Assembly (NCBI RefSeq): GCF_017948245.1
Contig: NZ_CP072865.1
Span: 1,637,501 to 1,701,500 of the forward strand
Direction: 5' to 3'
DNA: 64,000 nucleotides
Origin: Rhizobium sp. NLR16a
GTDB taxonomy: Bacteria > Pseudomonadota > Alphaproteobacteria > Rhizobiales > Rhizobiaceae
Part shown: positions 8,736-17,614 of the stretch, piece after piece
Layout of the letters: each line of letters opens with the position of its first letter
Position numbering within the stretch: the first letter of the stretch is position 1
The notes under the pieces: model-generated
The model's database searches: none
What the model saw: only the letters and a program-made list of their open reading frames with translations
Told to the model about the DNA's origin: nothing
Made by a program: the position numbers and the translations under genes

Positions 8736-9045
8736 GATCAATGGTCTCCTGGCCCGCGTCGCGGACCCATCTGTCGGAATCGCCACTGGTCAGTCCCATG
8801 CGGGAATTCATGCACCTTTGGCAGGCTCCGGGGCTTTCAGGGCTAATTCAAGCGCCCATCCGGCACGGTTTCCCAATCAAACTTACACAAGGCCATTGCA
8901 TTTTCATGGCCTTGGAACGACATACATATAGGAAGACGGCCATTATATGTAAGTATCCTCAGATGACACGGTGTGTTTTTTGTTTCAACGACAATGACAG
9001 CCCGATCTAGGCCGATCCGCAGCGATTTTGGAGCGGAAATCCAGC
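8736..9045. other. divergent promoter region with nested inverted repeats
   Basis: About 310 bases separate folE (leftward) from the IscU-like gene (rightward). No gene is supported. Two inverted repeats stand out: aaggccat (8890-8897) with atggcctt (8907-8914), and acatata (8925-8931) with tatatgt (8944-8950). Either could be an operator or leader hairpin of one of the two genes. Confidence 0.45.
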
Positions 9046-9492
9046 ATGGACGACATCTACAACAGCAAAATCCTCGAATTCGCCGGCAATATTCCGTTGA
9101 CCGGGACGCTTGATGATGCCGATGCGACCGCCCAGGCGCACTCCAGGCTTTGCGGCTCAAAGGTGCGGATCTGGCTGAAGATGGATGGCGATGTCGTGAC
9201 CGGTTTTTCCCATGACGTGAAGGCCTGTGCGCTCGGCCAGGCCTCGTCCTCGATCATGGCCCGCCATGTTGTCGGCGCGACATCGGGCGAATTGCGGCAG
9301 GCGCGTCTGGACATGCTCGCCATGCTGAAGGCGGATGGGGCAGGGCCCGGCGGACGGTTCGAAGACATGCGTTATCTCCTGCCCGTGCGGGACTACAAGG
9401 CCCGCCATGCTTCGACGATGCTGACCTTCGACGCGGTCGTCGACGCGATCGGGCAGATCGAGGCGAAACAGGCGGAAGTTGTCGAGGCGTAA
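9046..9492 (+). CDS. IscU/NifU-like iron-sulfur scaffold family protein
   Basis: The 148-residue protein has the NifU N-domain fold. It keeps the first two scaffold positions (Cys in RLCGSKV and in KACALGQASSSIM). At the third-Cys position (usually KCATLPW in SufU-type proteins) it reads RHASTML, so the ligand is His or absent. It may not assemble clusters like housekeeping IscU; no isc or suf genes are next to it. The ATG at 9046 has a GGAG upstream (ttggagcgg). yidD starts five bases after its stop, suggesting one operon. Confidence 0.8.
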   Translation: MDDIYNSKILEFAGNIPLTGTLDDADATAQAHSRLCGSKVRIWLKMDGDVVTGFSHDVKACALGQASSSIMARHVVGATSGELRQARLDMLAMLKADGAGPGGRFEDMRYLLPVRDYKARHASTMLTFDAVVDAIGQIEAKQAEVVEA

Positions 9493-9497
9493 CCGAG

Positions 9498-9902
9498 ATG
9501 TGCGAGTTCTGCGTCCGGCAGGCTGACGATGAGGACGATGGCGGCGCGGCCGGATCGAGACGGCCGATCGAAAAATCCGCACGCTGCTCCCGCAATTATA
9601 GCGGGCCGTTCCGCAAGACCCCGGACCGCCTGCTCGGCATGGGGCTTATCCGTCTCTATCAGCTGACGCTTTCCGGCTTTGTCGGCAACTCCTGCCGCCA
9701 TATCCCGACCTGTTCGGAATATGGTTACGAGTCGATCGCCCGTCACGGATTATGGGCTGGCGGCTGGATCACGCTGTTTCGCGTCGGCCGCTGCGGTCCG
9801 GGCGGCACCAGCGGCCTCGACCCGGTGCCTGAGACACTCGGCAACGATTTTCGCTGGTGGACCCCATGGCGCTATCTCGCCCTTGGACGCAAGAATGGGT
9901 GA
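9498..9902 (+). CDS. yidD: membrane protein insertion efficiency factor YidD
   Basis: The 134-residue protein carries the YidD core from about residue 45: IRLYQLTLSGF, then the Cys-rich CRHIPTCSEYGYESI and FRVGRCGPGG. YidD is a small amphipathic inner-membrane-associated protein that assists YidC/Sec insertion. The N-terminal 40 residues are an unusual Cys/Asp-rich extension. In most genomes yidD sits by rpmH-rnpA-yidC; here it follows an IscU-like gene. Its TGA overlaps the GTG of the next small frame. Confidence 0.9.
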   Translation: MCEFCVRQADDEDDGGAAGSRRPIEKSARCSRNYSGPFRKTPDRLLGMGLIRLYQLTLSGFVGNSCRHIPTCSEYGYESIARHGLWAGGWITLFRVGRCGPGGTSGLDPVPETLGNDFRWWTPWRYLALGRKNG

Positions 9903-10021
9903 ACGCAGTGACGATGCTCAGCGAACATCATTGTGTTTCGGAGGTCAGGGCAGCGATGATGCGAGAGGCGCGGTCACTGTTCGGTGACTACGACTGCGAG
10001 GAGGAGAGCGAGTGGCCATGA
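9899..10021 (+). CDS. 40-residue small protein, translationally coupled on both sides
   Basis: A GTG at 9899 overlaps the yidD stop (GTGA). The frame runs 40 codons to a TGA at 10019-10021 that overlaps the ATG of the DUF1697 gene (ATGA). The product is acidic (ending [11 protein letters not shown]), has two Cys, no membrane segment and no family I know. Its support is positional: overlaps at both ends are what a true operon member would show. An internal ATG at 9914 is an alternative start. Confidence 0.45.
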   Translation: MNAVTMLSEHHCVSEVRAAMMREARSLFGDYDCEEESEWP

Positions 10022-10545
10022 GCATGTTTGTCGCCCTCCTGCACAGCATCGTGCTCTCGCCCGACCGCCGGGTGATCATGGAAGACTTGCGCGCGCTTGC
10101 CAGAGAACTCGGCTATCGCGAGCCGCGCACGCTGGTTTCAACGGGCAATCTGGTTTTCGAGGCCGACCAAATACGTCCGCATGAACTCGAGGTCGCGCTG
10201 GAAGAGGGTTTCGAAGAGAAGTTCGGCAAACATGTCGATATCATCGTGCGCAGCGACTGCACCTGGATGGCGCTCTGCGGCACCAATCCCTTCCGGGACG
10301 GCAGCGGAGACCAGGTGATCGTCCGGGTAATGCGCCTGCCGATCGATCCTGAGAAGGTGGAGGCGCTGAAACCGCTGATGGCGGAAGGGCAACGCCTCGC
10401 CGTCGTCGGCGGCGATCTCTGGATCGATTTCGCCGGCAAACCGAGCCAATCGAAACTGCTTTCGGCGCTGACGACCAAGCGCCTCGGCGTCGGAACCATG
10501 CGCAACTGGAACACCGTTTGCGGTCTTGCGCAGATGATCATGTGA
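10018..10545 (+). CDS. DUF1697 family protein
   Basis: The 175-residue soluble protein shows the DUF1697 pattern: [10 protein letters not shown], then [19 protein letters not shown], ending in [17 protein letters not shown] residues (here [18 protein letters not shown]). The biochemical function of the family is unknown. The start at 10018 overlaps the upstream small frame; a GTG at 10012 is possible. Confidence 0.85.
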   Translation: MSMFVALLHSIVLSPDRRVIMEDLRALARELGYREPRTLVSTGNLVFEADQIRPHELEVALEEGFEEKFGKHVDIIVRSDCTWMALCGTNPFRDGSGDQVIVRVMRLPIDPEKVEALKPLMAEGQRLAVVGGDLWIDFAGKPSQSKLLSALTTKRLGVGTMRNWNTVCGLAQMIM

Positions 10546-10667
10546 GCCGGCTGCTTCTTTACTCCCTGGCGAAATCTGAGTATCAGGCGGCAGCGCATCG
10601 AACAAAGAGAGGCGCTGTCGTTGCAACCACCCGCATTCGTTGGCGGGACTGGACAAGGAGAATTTCG

Positions 10668-12674
10668 ATGTCCCAATCCGTTTCCCTAACATTCCCCGAT
10701 GGTTCCATGCGCAGCTTCCCGGCTGGCGCCACCGGCCGGGATGTCGCCGAATCCATTTCCAAGTCGCTCGCCAAGAGCGCCGTCGCCATTGCGATCGACG
10801 GCGGCGTGCGCGACCTTTCCGATGCCGTTACCGACGGCAAGATCGAGATCATTACCCGCAAGGACCCGCGCGCGCTGGAACTCATCCGCCATGACGCCGC
10901 GCACGTGATGGCCGAAGCCGTGCAGGAGCTTTGGCCCGGCACGCAGGTAACGATCGGTCCCGTCATCGAGAACGGCTTCTATTACGACTTTGCCAAGAAC
11001 GAACCCTTCACGCCCGACGATCTGCCGAAGATCGAAAAGAAGATGAAGGAAATCATCGCCCGCAACGCGCCGTTCACCAAGCAGATCTGGTCGCGTGAAA
11101 AGGCCAAGGAAGTCTTCGCCGCCAAGGGCGAACAGTACAAGGTCGAGCTCGTCGATGCGATCCCGGAAGGGCAGGATCTGAAGATCTACAACCAGGGCGA
11201 ATGGTTCGACCTTTGCCGCGGCCCGCATATGGCCTCCACCGGCCAGGTCGGCACCGCCTTCAAGCTGATGAAGGTCGCCGGCGCCTACTGGCGCGGCGAC
11301 AGCAACAACGCCATGCTGTCTCGCATCTACGGCACGGCATGGGCAGACCAGGCCGATCTCGACAACTACCTGCATATGCTGGCCGAAGCCGAGAAGCGCG
11401 ACCATCGCAAGCTCGGCCGCGAGATGGACCTCTTCCACTTCCAGGAGGAAGGCCCGGGCGTCGTCTTCTGGCATGGCAAGGGCTGGCGCATCTTCCAGAC
11501 GCTCGTCGCCTATATGCGCCGCCGACTCGCTGTTGATTATGAAGAAGTCAACGCGCCGCAGGTGCTCGACACCTCGCTTTGGGAAACGTCGGGTCACTGG
11601 GGCTGGTATCAGGAGAACATGTTCGCTGTGAAATCGGCGCATGCGATGACGCATCCGGAAGACAAGGAGGCTGATAACCGCGTCTTTGCGCTGAAGCCGA
11701 TGAACTGCCCCGGTCATGTGCAGATCTTCAAGCATGGCCTGAAGTCCTATCGCGAACTGCCGATCCGTCTGGCGGAATTCGGTCTCGTGCATCGCTACGA
11801 GCCTTCGGGCGCACTGCATGGCCTGATGCGGGTGCGCGGCTTCACGCAGGACGACGCGCACATCTTCTGCACGGACGAGCAGATGGCGGCCGAATGCCTG
11901 AAGATCAACGATCTCATCCTGTCGGTCTACGAAGACTTCGGCTTCAAGGAAATCGTCGTCAAGCTTTCCACCCGGCCGGAAAAGCGCGTCGGCTCCGATG
12001 CTCTCTGGGATCGCGCCGAAGCCGTCATGACCGATGTCCTGAAGACGATCGAGGCGCAGTCCGAGGGCCGCATCAAGACCGGCATCCTGCCGGGGGAGGG
12101 CGCCTTCTACGGGCCGAAGTTCGAATATACGCTGAAGGACGCGATCGGCCGCGAATGGCAGTGCGGCACGACGCAGGTCGACTTCAACCTGCCGGAACGC
12201 TTCGGCGCCTTCTACATCGACAGCAACTCCGAAAAGACGCAGCCAGTGATGATCCACCGCGCCATCTGCGGCTCGATGGAGCGGTTCCTCGGCATCCTCA
12301 TCGAGAACTTCGCCGGTCACATGCCGCTCTGGGTATCGCCGCTGCAGGTGGTGGTCGCAACGATCACTTCCGAAGCTGACGCCTATGGGCTTGAAGTCGC
12401 CGAGGCGCTGCGCGATGCCGGCCTCAACGTCGAGACCGACTTCCGCAACGAGAAGATCAACTACAAGATCCGCGAGCACTCGGTCACCAAGGTTCCTGTC
12501 ATCATCGTCTGCGGCAGGAAGGAGGCCGAGGAGCGCACGGTCAACATCCGCCGCCTCGGCAGCCAGGACCAGGTTTCGATGGAGCTTGACGCCGCCGTCG
12601 AGAGCCTCATGCTCGAGGCGACGCCGCCCGACGTCCGTCGCAAAGCCGAGGCAAAGAAAGTCAAGGCGGCCTGA
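10668..12674 (+). CDS. thrS: threonyl-tRNA synthetase
   Basis: Charges tRNA-Thr. The 668-residue protein has the full class II architecture: TGS domain (about 1-65), editing domain with HDAAHVM and the Zn-site CRGPH, then the catalytic core with MNCPGH, motif 2 around [18 protein letters not shown] and motif 3 [13 protein letters not shown]. The anticodon-binding domain fills the C-terminus, followed by a Lys-rich tail. The ATG at 10668 (aaggagaatttcg upstream) gives the standard N-terminus. No T-box leader is seen upstream. Confidence 0.97.
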   Translation: MSQSVSLTFPDGSMRSFPAGATGRDVAESISKSLAKSAVAIAIDGGVRDLSDAVTDGKIEIITRKDPRALELIRHDAAHVMAEAVQELWPGTQVTIGPVIENGFYYDFAKNEPFTPDDLPKIEKKMKEIIARNAPFTKQIWSREKAKEVFAAKGEQYKVELVDAIPEGQDLKIYNQGEWFDLCRGPHMASTGQVGTAFKLMKVAGAYWRGDSNNAMLSRIYGTAWADQADLDNYLHMLAEAEKRDHRKLGREMDLFHFQEEGPGVVFWHGKGWRIFQTLVAYMRRRLAVDYEEVNAPQVLDTSLWETSGHWGWYQENMFAVKSAHAMTHPEDKEADNRVFALKPMNCPGHVQIFKHGLKSYRELPIRLAEFGLVHRYEPSGALHGLMRVRGFTQDDAHIFCTDEQMAAECLKINDLILSVYEDFGFKEIVVKLSTRPEKRVGSDALWDRAEAVMTDVLKTIEAQSEGRIKTGILPGEGAFYGPKFEYTLKDAIGREWQCGTTQVDFNLPERFGAFYIDSNSEKTQPVMIHRAICGSMERFLGILIENFAGHMPLWVSPLQVVVATITSEADAYGLEVAEALRDAGLNVETDFRNEKINYKIREHSVTKVPVIIVCGRKEAEERTVNIRRLGSQDQVSMELDAAVESLMLEATPPDVRRKAEAKKVKAA

Positions 12675-12688
12675 AAATAGGGGGAATA

Positions 12689-12714
12689 CGACAGCGCCGA
12701 TTTCGGCGCTGTCG
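12689..12714 (+). terminator. thrS terminator-like hairpin
   Basis: A perfect 12-bp inverted repeat (cgacagcgccga and tcggcgctgtcg, loop 2) begins 15 bases after the thrS stop. There is only a weak T-rich tail (tctttcg, 12720 onward). Confidence 0.6.
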
Positions 12715-12847
12715 GAAATGTCTTTCGCGAGGGGCAGCCACTCGTGCGCCTCCCGTCTCCACTTCCAAATCTTCCTGCCAATGAATGAAATGCGCGCCTA
12801 GTCTAGCGGTATCGGCCAATGCGTAGATCCAAAATGGTAGCGTCGTT

Positions 12848-12877
12848 GCGCGTCTGATCAGACGCGCGGCGCTGCAG
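12848..12877. repeat. interspersed palindromic repeat, copy 1
   Basis: The core gcgcgtctgatcagacgcgc followed by ggcgctgcag is nearly identical to a second copy at 41859-41889. The palindromic core plus conserved flank, in non-coding DNA in both cases, indicates a dispersed repeat. I believe similar sequences are common in Rhizobium genomes, but have not searched. Confidence 0.6.
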
Positions 12878-12932
12878 AACGCCGGCCGATCGGCTTGATC
12901 GCTGGTACGCCGCAGAAGCGTGCCCGGCAGAA

Positions 12933-14078
12933 TCAATCCAGGCTGGCGCCGTCGCCGCCGCCCTGCGGCACGAGCTGTTCGTAGGAGGGCAGAGGCTCCT
13001 CCGGAGCCGGCTGGACACCCGGGGGCGGCGGCGTGCCGGCCGGCGCCTGCTGCACCGTGCGGGCCGCCGGGCTCTCGGGCTGTTGCGGCTGCTGGTCCTT
13101 CATCAGAACTTCGACATCGGTATTCCGGCCGGCAACCACTGTAAAATCGCGCTGATAGATCTTGTCCTTGTTGCGGGCGACGGCCGAGTATTCGCCTTCG
13201 GCAAGGACCATGGTCGGGAAGGCGCTGACGCTTTCGCCGACACTGTCGCCGGCTGCCGTCAGGATCGACCAGGCGGTGTCGGCGATCGCCTCGCCGCCGG
13301 CTTCGGAGACCAGCTTGAAGGTCATCTGGGCGGCGCGGTGCTGGATCGTTGCCTCTGTGAGCTTGCCGGCCTCGACCTGGATGTCCGCGCGGATGACGGC
13401 GTTGACGCTGCCATATTCGGAAACGATGTGATAGGTGCCGGCATTGAGGCGCACGACAGTGTTCGGCGAGACATCGGCCACGACGAGGCCGCGCTCACCG
13501 TCGTCGCGCACTTCCGAGGAATAGATCGAGAAACTCAACTGGTCGGGGCGGATGCGGGCATCGGTGCCGGAGACGGCGTTGAGCAGCAAGCCGCCGGCAT
13601 CGAGGACCATCACCTGCTTGTCGACCTCGCCGTCAGCGGGCACGGTCAACTTCTTTGTGACGCCGGCGCGGCCGAAGGAGACATTGACGAAATAATCGCC
13701 CGGCGCGAGTTGGAAGGCAGCGGGTCCGCCCTTGGCGCTGGCGATCAGCGGCAGCTTGCCGTCGGTGCCAGCGATCGGGCTGAAGACATACCAGGAAAGC
13801 CCATCCTCGACAGGCGTACCGTCGGCCGTCAGCTTGGCTTCCATTTCGATGTCGCGCAGCTTGGCTCCTTCGGGCGCGGTGCCGGGCGCAATGAAGGCGT
13901 TGAGCTTCGGCATCTTCGATGTCGAATCGAGCTGTTTGAAGTCCTTGAAGGCATCCTGCGCACCGGCGCCGACGGGCATCAATACCATCAGCGCGATGGC
14001 GAGGCCGATGCGTGCAAGAGGCGAAATGCCAAACATCTGTTTCGTGAACCGATTGACTTCTGAAATCGCAAAGGCCAC
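12933..14078 (-). CDS. secreted protein of unknown function with repeated beta-domains
   Basis: The 381-residue protein has a signal peptide (residues about 20-40, ending VGAGAQ). It then has repeated beta-rich segments of the kind seen in carboxypeptidase-regulatory/Ig-like folds (for example [29 protein letters not shown] and [14 protein letters not shown], each following a Val-rich strand). The C-terminus is Pro/Gln-rich and disordered. It is probably periplasmic. The gene is monocistronic. No enzymatic motif was found. Confidence 0.7.
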   Translation of the reverse strand: MAFAISEVNRFTKQMFGISPLARIGLAIALMVLMPVGAGAQDAFKDFKQLDSTSKMPKLNAFIAPGTAPEGAKLRDIEMEAKLTADGTPVEDGLSWYVFSPIAGTDGKLPLIASAKGGPAAFQLAPGDYFVNVSFGRAGVTKKLTVPADGEVDKQVMVLDAGGLLLNAVSGTDARIRPDQLSFSIYSSEVRDDGERGLVVADVSPNTVVRLNAGTYHIVSEYGSVNAVIRADIQVEAGKLTEATIQHRAAQMTFKLVSEAGGEAIADTAWSILTAAGDSVGESVSAFPTMVLAEGEYSAVARNKDKIYQRDFTVVAGRNTDVEVLMKDQQPQQPESPAARTVQQAPAGTPPPPGVQPAPEEPLPSYEQLVPQGGGDGASLD

Positions 14079-14149
14079 TTCAAGACCAACGCGATGGCAA
14101 ATTCAAGACCCACGCTTTGCAGCAGCATAAAAATGAAAGTTTCTCCCGC

Positions 14150-14734
14150 ATGAAATCCGATATCAAGCTGATCGATTACCTAGCCGTGCGTCGTTCGATC
14201 CCCGCTTTCCAGATGTGCGAACCCGGCCCCGAAAAAGCCGAGATCGAAGAGATCCTGCGGCTTGCTTCGCGTGTTCCCGACCACGGCAAGATCGCCCCTT
14301 GGCGCTTCATCGTCTATCGCGGAGATGAGCGTGCGCGCCTCGGCGAGGAGCTTCTCAAACTGGCGCTCGAGACCAAGCCGGAGCTTTCCGAAGAGATGAT
14401 CCAGGTCGAGCGCACCCGCTTCACCCGAGCGCCGGTCGTCGTCGCCGTCGTCAGCAAGGCGGGGCCGCATATCAAGATCCCGGAATGGGAGCAGCTGATG
14501 TCGGCGGGCGCACTCTGCCTCAATGTCATTCTCGCCGCCAATGCCAGCGGCTACGTCGCCAACTGGCTGACGGAATGGTTCGCCTATGACCAGCGCGCCT
14601 ATCCGCTGCTCGGCCTCGAGTCCGGCGAAAAGGTGGCTGGCTTCATCCATATCGGCTCAACGACATTTCCGGCGATCGAACGGCCGCGGCCGGAGCTTGC
14701 CGATACCGTGACCTGGGTCGGCGGAGCGGACTGA
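14150..14734 (+). CDS. nitroreductase family flavoprotein (YdjA type)
   Basis: The roughly 194-residue FMN-dependent NAD(P)H oxidoreductase has the typical start [13 protein letters not shown], then [13 protein letters not shown] (FMN phosphate contact region) and the Gly-rich C-terminal part. The in-vivo substrate is unknown. The ATG at 14150 is used. Its TGA overlaps the ATG of the flavin reductase by one base, so the pair is translationally coupled, which suggests a shared flavin-dependent role. Confidence 0.85.
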   Translation: MKSDIKLIDYLAVRRSIPAFQMCEPGPEKAEIEEILRLASRVPDHGKIAPWRFIVYRGDERARLGEELLKLALETKPELSEEMIQVERTRFTRAPVVVAVVSKAGPHIKIPEWEQLMSAGALCLNVILAANASGYVANWLTEWFAYDQRAYPLLGLESGEKVAGFIHIGSTTFPAIERPRPELADTVTWVGGAD

Positions 14735-15345
14735 TGTTCTACGCCACCGACAGCAATCGACACGGGCTCGCACATGATCCCTTCAAGGCGATCGTATCGC
14801 CGCGGCCGATCGGCTGGATCGGCAGCAAGGGCAGGGATGGCTCGGTCAATCTTGCTCCCTATTCCTTTTTCAACGCCGTTGCCGACCGGCCGAAACTGGT
14901 GATGTTTTCCTCCGCCGGTCGCAAGGACAGCCAGCGCAATGCGGCGGAGACCGGCGCCTTCACCTGCAATTTCGTCAGCCGCGATCTCGCCGAAAAGATG
15001 AATCGCTCCTCGGCGGCGCTGCCTTACGGCAACAGCGAATTCGATTTCGCCGGGCTGACGCCGAGACAGTCCGAACTGATCGACGCGCCCTATGTCGGTG
15101 AGGCATATGCCGTGCTCGAATGCAGGGTCACCGAGATCATCGAGCCGAAGACATTATCGGGTGCGCCGTCCGAAAACATTCTCGTCTTCGGCGAGGTGGT
15201 CGGCGTCCATATCGACGAGGCGATCGTCAGGGACGGCCGCCTCGACATGTCGATCGCCCGGCCCGTCGCGCGCATGGGCTACATGGACTACAGCGAAGGC
15301 AGCGATGTTTTCGAGATGTTCCGGCCGCAGATGCCAAAGGTCTGA
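14734..15345 (+). CDS. flavin reductase / flavoredoxin-like protein
   Basis: The 203-residue protein has the flavin-reductase split-barrel: IVSPRPIGWIGSKG and NLAPYSFFNAVADRPKLVMF, the FMN-binding signature. It would reduce or bind FMN for a partner enzyme, plausibly the preceding nitroreductase (overlap TGATG). It is cytosolic. Confidence 0.87.
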   Translation: MFYATDSNRHGLAHDPFKAIVSPRPIGWIGSKGRDGSVNLAPYSFFNAVADRPKLVMFSSAGRKDSQRNAAETGAFTCNFVSRDLAEKMNRSSAALPYGNSEFDFAGLTPRQSELIDAPYVGEAYAVLECRVTEIIEPKTLSGAPSENILVFGEVVGVHIDEAIVRDGRLDMSIARPVARMGYMDYSEGSDVFEMFRPQMPKV

Positions 15346-15462
15346 GCGCAAAGCATACAAAGGCTTAAGAAATATGGTGAACCAATCTTAAACCTTTTGT
15401 CGCTACGGTCACAGCATTGAATGGAACGCGTAAGGAATCGCGTTCAAGTGCTGAGGCATCGC

Positions 15463-16593
15463 GTGATCGTAGAAGCTTTCCTTCGTTGGATAGAAACTGC
15501 CAAGACCGGCGACCGGGCCAGGGCCGCGAATGCGCTCGGTCGAGCCTATCTGCAATCCGAGATGAGCGGCGAGGAGCGGGCGGCAGCCGAGATGGCGATG
15601 ACCTTTCTTCTCGATGACCCGTCGCCGCGTGTGCGGCTTGCGCTGGCCGAGGCGATCGCCTGGTCGCCCGACGCGCCGCGCAGCCTGATCCTTTCGCTTG
15701 CCGCGGACCAGCCCGAGGTTGCCTGCCACGCCGTCACCTGTTCGCCGCTTCTCAGCGACGCCGATCTCGTCGACCTCGCCGCACGCGGCAGCGGCGCCAC
15801 CCGCATGCTGATTGCGGCCAGGGCCTATGTCACGCGCCCGGTCTCGGCTGCACTCGCGGAGGTCGGCGATGAAGACGAATTGCTCTGCCTGCTCGAAAAC
15901 GACGGCGCGGCCATCTCCGGCCAGTCGTTGAAGCGCATCGCCGAGCGGCTTGGCGATTGTTGTGATATCCGCAACCTGCTGCTCGACCGCAGCGATCTTC
16001 CGGCCGATGCCCGCCAGCTGCTTACCCAGCATGTCAGCAATGCGCTGGTCGGCCTGCCGCTGGCGCAGGCGGCGATCGGCCTGCAGCGGCTCCAGCGCAT
16101 CAGCCGCGAGGCGACCGAGGCAGCCATCGTTTCGATCGCCGGGGATGTTGCGCCGCGGGAGATACCGGATCTCGTCGAGCATCTGCGCCTCAACGGCCGG
16201 CTGACGCCGTCCTTGCTGATGCATGCGCTCTGCGCTGGTAAGCTGGACTTTTTCGCTGCTGCGATCGTCGATCTGACGGCGTGCAGCGAGCGAAGGGTGC
16301 GCTCGATCCTGGCAACCGGGCGCATGCATGCCGTGCGCGCCCTCTACGAATCCGTCGGCCTGCCGAGGGATATCAGCGTGATCTTCGTCGAGGCGACGCT
16401 TCTGTGGCGCGAGGCCGCTCGAAAAGCCCCGGGCAGCGTGCTGGGCACCGTCGGCGGCCGTCTTCTCGAAAAATTCCGCCATCACCATGGCGCACACGGC
16501 GCGGCCGGAGAACTGCTCGACATGGTGGAAAAGCTTCACGTCGCCGAACAGCGACAATCGGCCCGTGTCTATGCGGCGCTTGCGGCGGCCTAG
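15463..16593 (+). CDS. DUF2336 protein (alpha-helical repeat)
   Basis: The 376-residue protein is almost entirely alpha-helical with HEAT-like repeats (for example PSPRVRLALAEAIAWSPDAPR) and matches the alphaproteobacterial DUF2336 family of unknown function. The GTG at 15463 gives the start VIVEAFLRW that I expect for the family; an ATG at 15421 would add 14 basic residues. It converges with the next gene, their ends overlapping by four bases. Confidence 0.75.
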   Translation: MIVEAFLRWIETAKTGDRARAANALGRAYLQSEMSGEERAAAEMAMTFLLDDPSPRVRLALAEAIAWSPDAPRSLILSLAADQPEVACHAVTCSPLLSDADLVDLAARGSGATRMLIAARAYVTRPVSAALAEVGDEDELLCLLENDGAAISGQSLKRIAERLGDCCDIRNLLLDRSDLPADARQLLTQHVSNALVGLPLAQAAIGLQRLQRISREATEAAIVSIAGDVAPREIPDLVEHLRLNGRLTPSLLMHALCAGKLDFFAAAIVDLTACSERRVRSILATGRMHAVRALYESVGLPRDISVIFVEATLLWREAARKAPGSVLGTVGGRLLEKFRHHHGAHGAAGELLDMVEKLHVAEQRQSARVYAALAAA

Positions 16594-17009
16594 TCGTTCA
16601 GCCGGGTCACTACCCAGGAATAGCTGGCGGATACGAAATGCACGGGTTTGGACAGCGTCTCCTTGACGTCACGGCCGGATGGCAGATGTGAACGGACCTG
16701 GCCGGCGATGTTTTCAGCAAAGCTGGCGAGTCCTGTTGGTTCTTCAGGTGCCGCAGGAGCGGCGTCGCCCGCGGCGGCAGGCAAGGGCGCCGGTTTCGGG
16801 GGTGCGGCGGCGGCAAGCGCTTTCGGCGCCTCGCACACGGCGATCACCGAGGGATAGCTGGCATTGGCATAGGCCTTGAGCCGGCGTTCGGCTTCGGCAT
16901 CGCAAGCGGTAACGGTCTCCCAGCGCTTGTCGACCGTCGCGACATAGTTGCATTGGCTGACGGAATCGTCGCAACCGAGAATGGTCATTGCGATGAGCAC
17001 CGCTTGCAT
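16590..17009 (-). CDS. conserved rhizobial hypothetical protein
   Basis: The 139-residue protein has a short hydrophobic N-terminus (MQAVLIAMTILGCDD) that may be a signal. A domain with four Cys follows (QCNY, TACDAEAERR, AVCEAPK), then an Ala/Pro-rich linker and a C-terminus SASYSWVVTRLND. The Cys pattern suggests a disulfide-bonded periplasmic protein. No function can be assigned. Confidence 0.65.
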   Translation of the reverse strand: MQAVLIAMTILGCDDSVSQCNYVATVDKRWETVTACDAEAERRLKAYANASYPSVIAVCEAPKALAAAAPPKPAPLPAAAGDAAPAAPEEPTGLASFAENIAGQVRSHLPSGRDVKETLSKPVHFVSASYSWVVTRLND

Positions 17010-17138
17010 ATTCTGCCTCCTTGGCTATTGAACCCTGATCGCCTTAGACGGCCCAATTCCAACCGAAAGAAGGCGAAGGCATTAACTCTTCGTCAGGTCA
17101 GCAGAAATTTGCGCCTCCCGCAAACATTGGAAACCATC

Positions 17139-17597
17139 ATGTCCGTCACCATCGCCCAGGAGCCGCCGCGCCAGGACGGCGTCATCCACCTTCTCGATCT
17201 CTCCGACGCCTATGCAGCGTCGCTCTATCCCGCGGAGAGCAACCACCTGGTCGACCTCTCCTTGCTGGAGAAACCTTCGGTAAGCTTCTTCGTCGCCCGC
17301 AATGAGGGGGCGATCGTCGGGTGCTGCGCGCTGGTCGAGGCCGGCGACGGCACGGCGGAGATCAAGCGCATGTTCGTTGACCCGCAGGCGAGGGGATTGA
17401 GGATTGCGAGCGGATTGATGAATGCGCTGGAGGCGATCGCGAGGGAAAAGCGGCTGACGGCAGTCCGGCTCGAGACCGGCATCTATCAGCCGGAGGCGAT
17501 CGCCCTCTATCGCAAATACGGATATCGGGAGATCGAGGCTTTCGGCACCTATCTACCGGATCCGCTCAGCCTGTTCATGGAAAAGCGGCTGGGATAG
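17139..17597 (+). CDS. GNAT-family N-acetyltransferase
   Basis: The 152-residue protein has a clear GNAT fold: GAIVGCCALVEAGDGTAEIKRMFVDPQARGLRIASGLM covers strand 4 and the acetyl-CoA pyrophosphate loop, and YRKYGYREIEAFG the C-terminal motif. The substrate is unknown. The ATG at 17139 is chosen; the longer frame upstream overlaps the opposite-strand gene. Confidence 0.88.
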   Translation: MSVTIAQEPPRQDGVIHLLDLSDAYAASLYPAESNHLVDLSLLEKPSVSFFVARNEGAIVGCCALVEAGDGTAEIKRMFVDPQARGLRIASGLMNALEAIAREKRLTAVRLETGIYQPEAIALYRKYGYREIEAFGTYLPDPLSLFMEKRLG

Positions 17598-17614
17598 CGG
17601 TCTTTGAAGACAGG

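Noticed and set aside
10546..10667. possible T-box or attenuator before thrS
   Set aside because: No T-box consensus, specifier hairpin or terminator stem is seen; the class is rare in this group.
10686..12479. 597-codon antisense frame
   Set aside because: Entirely inside thrS on the other strand; a typical GC-rich shadow.
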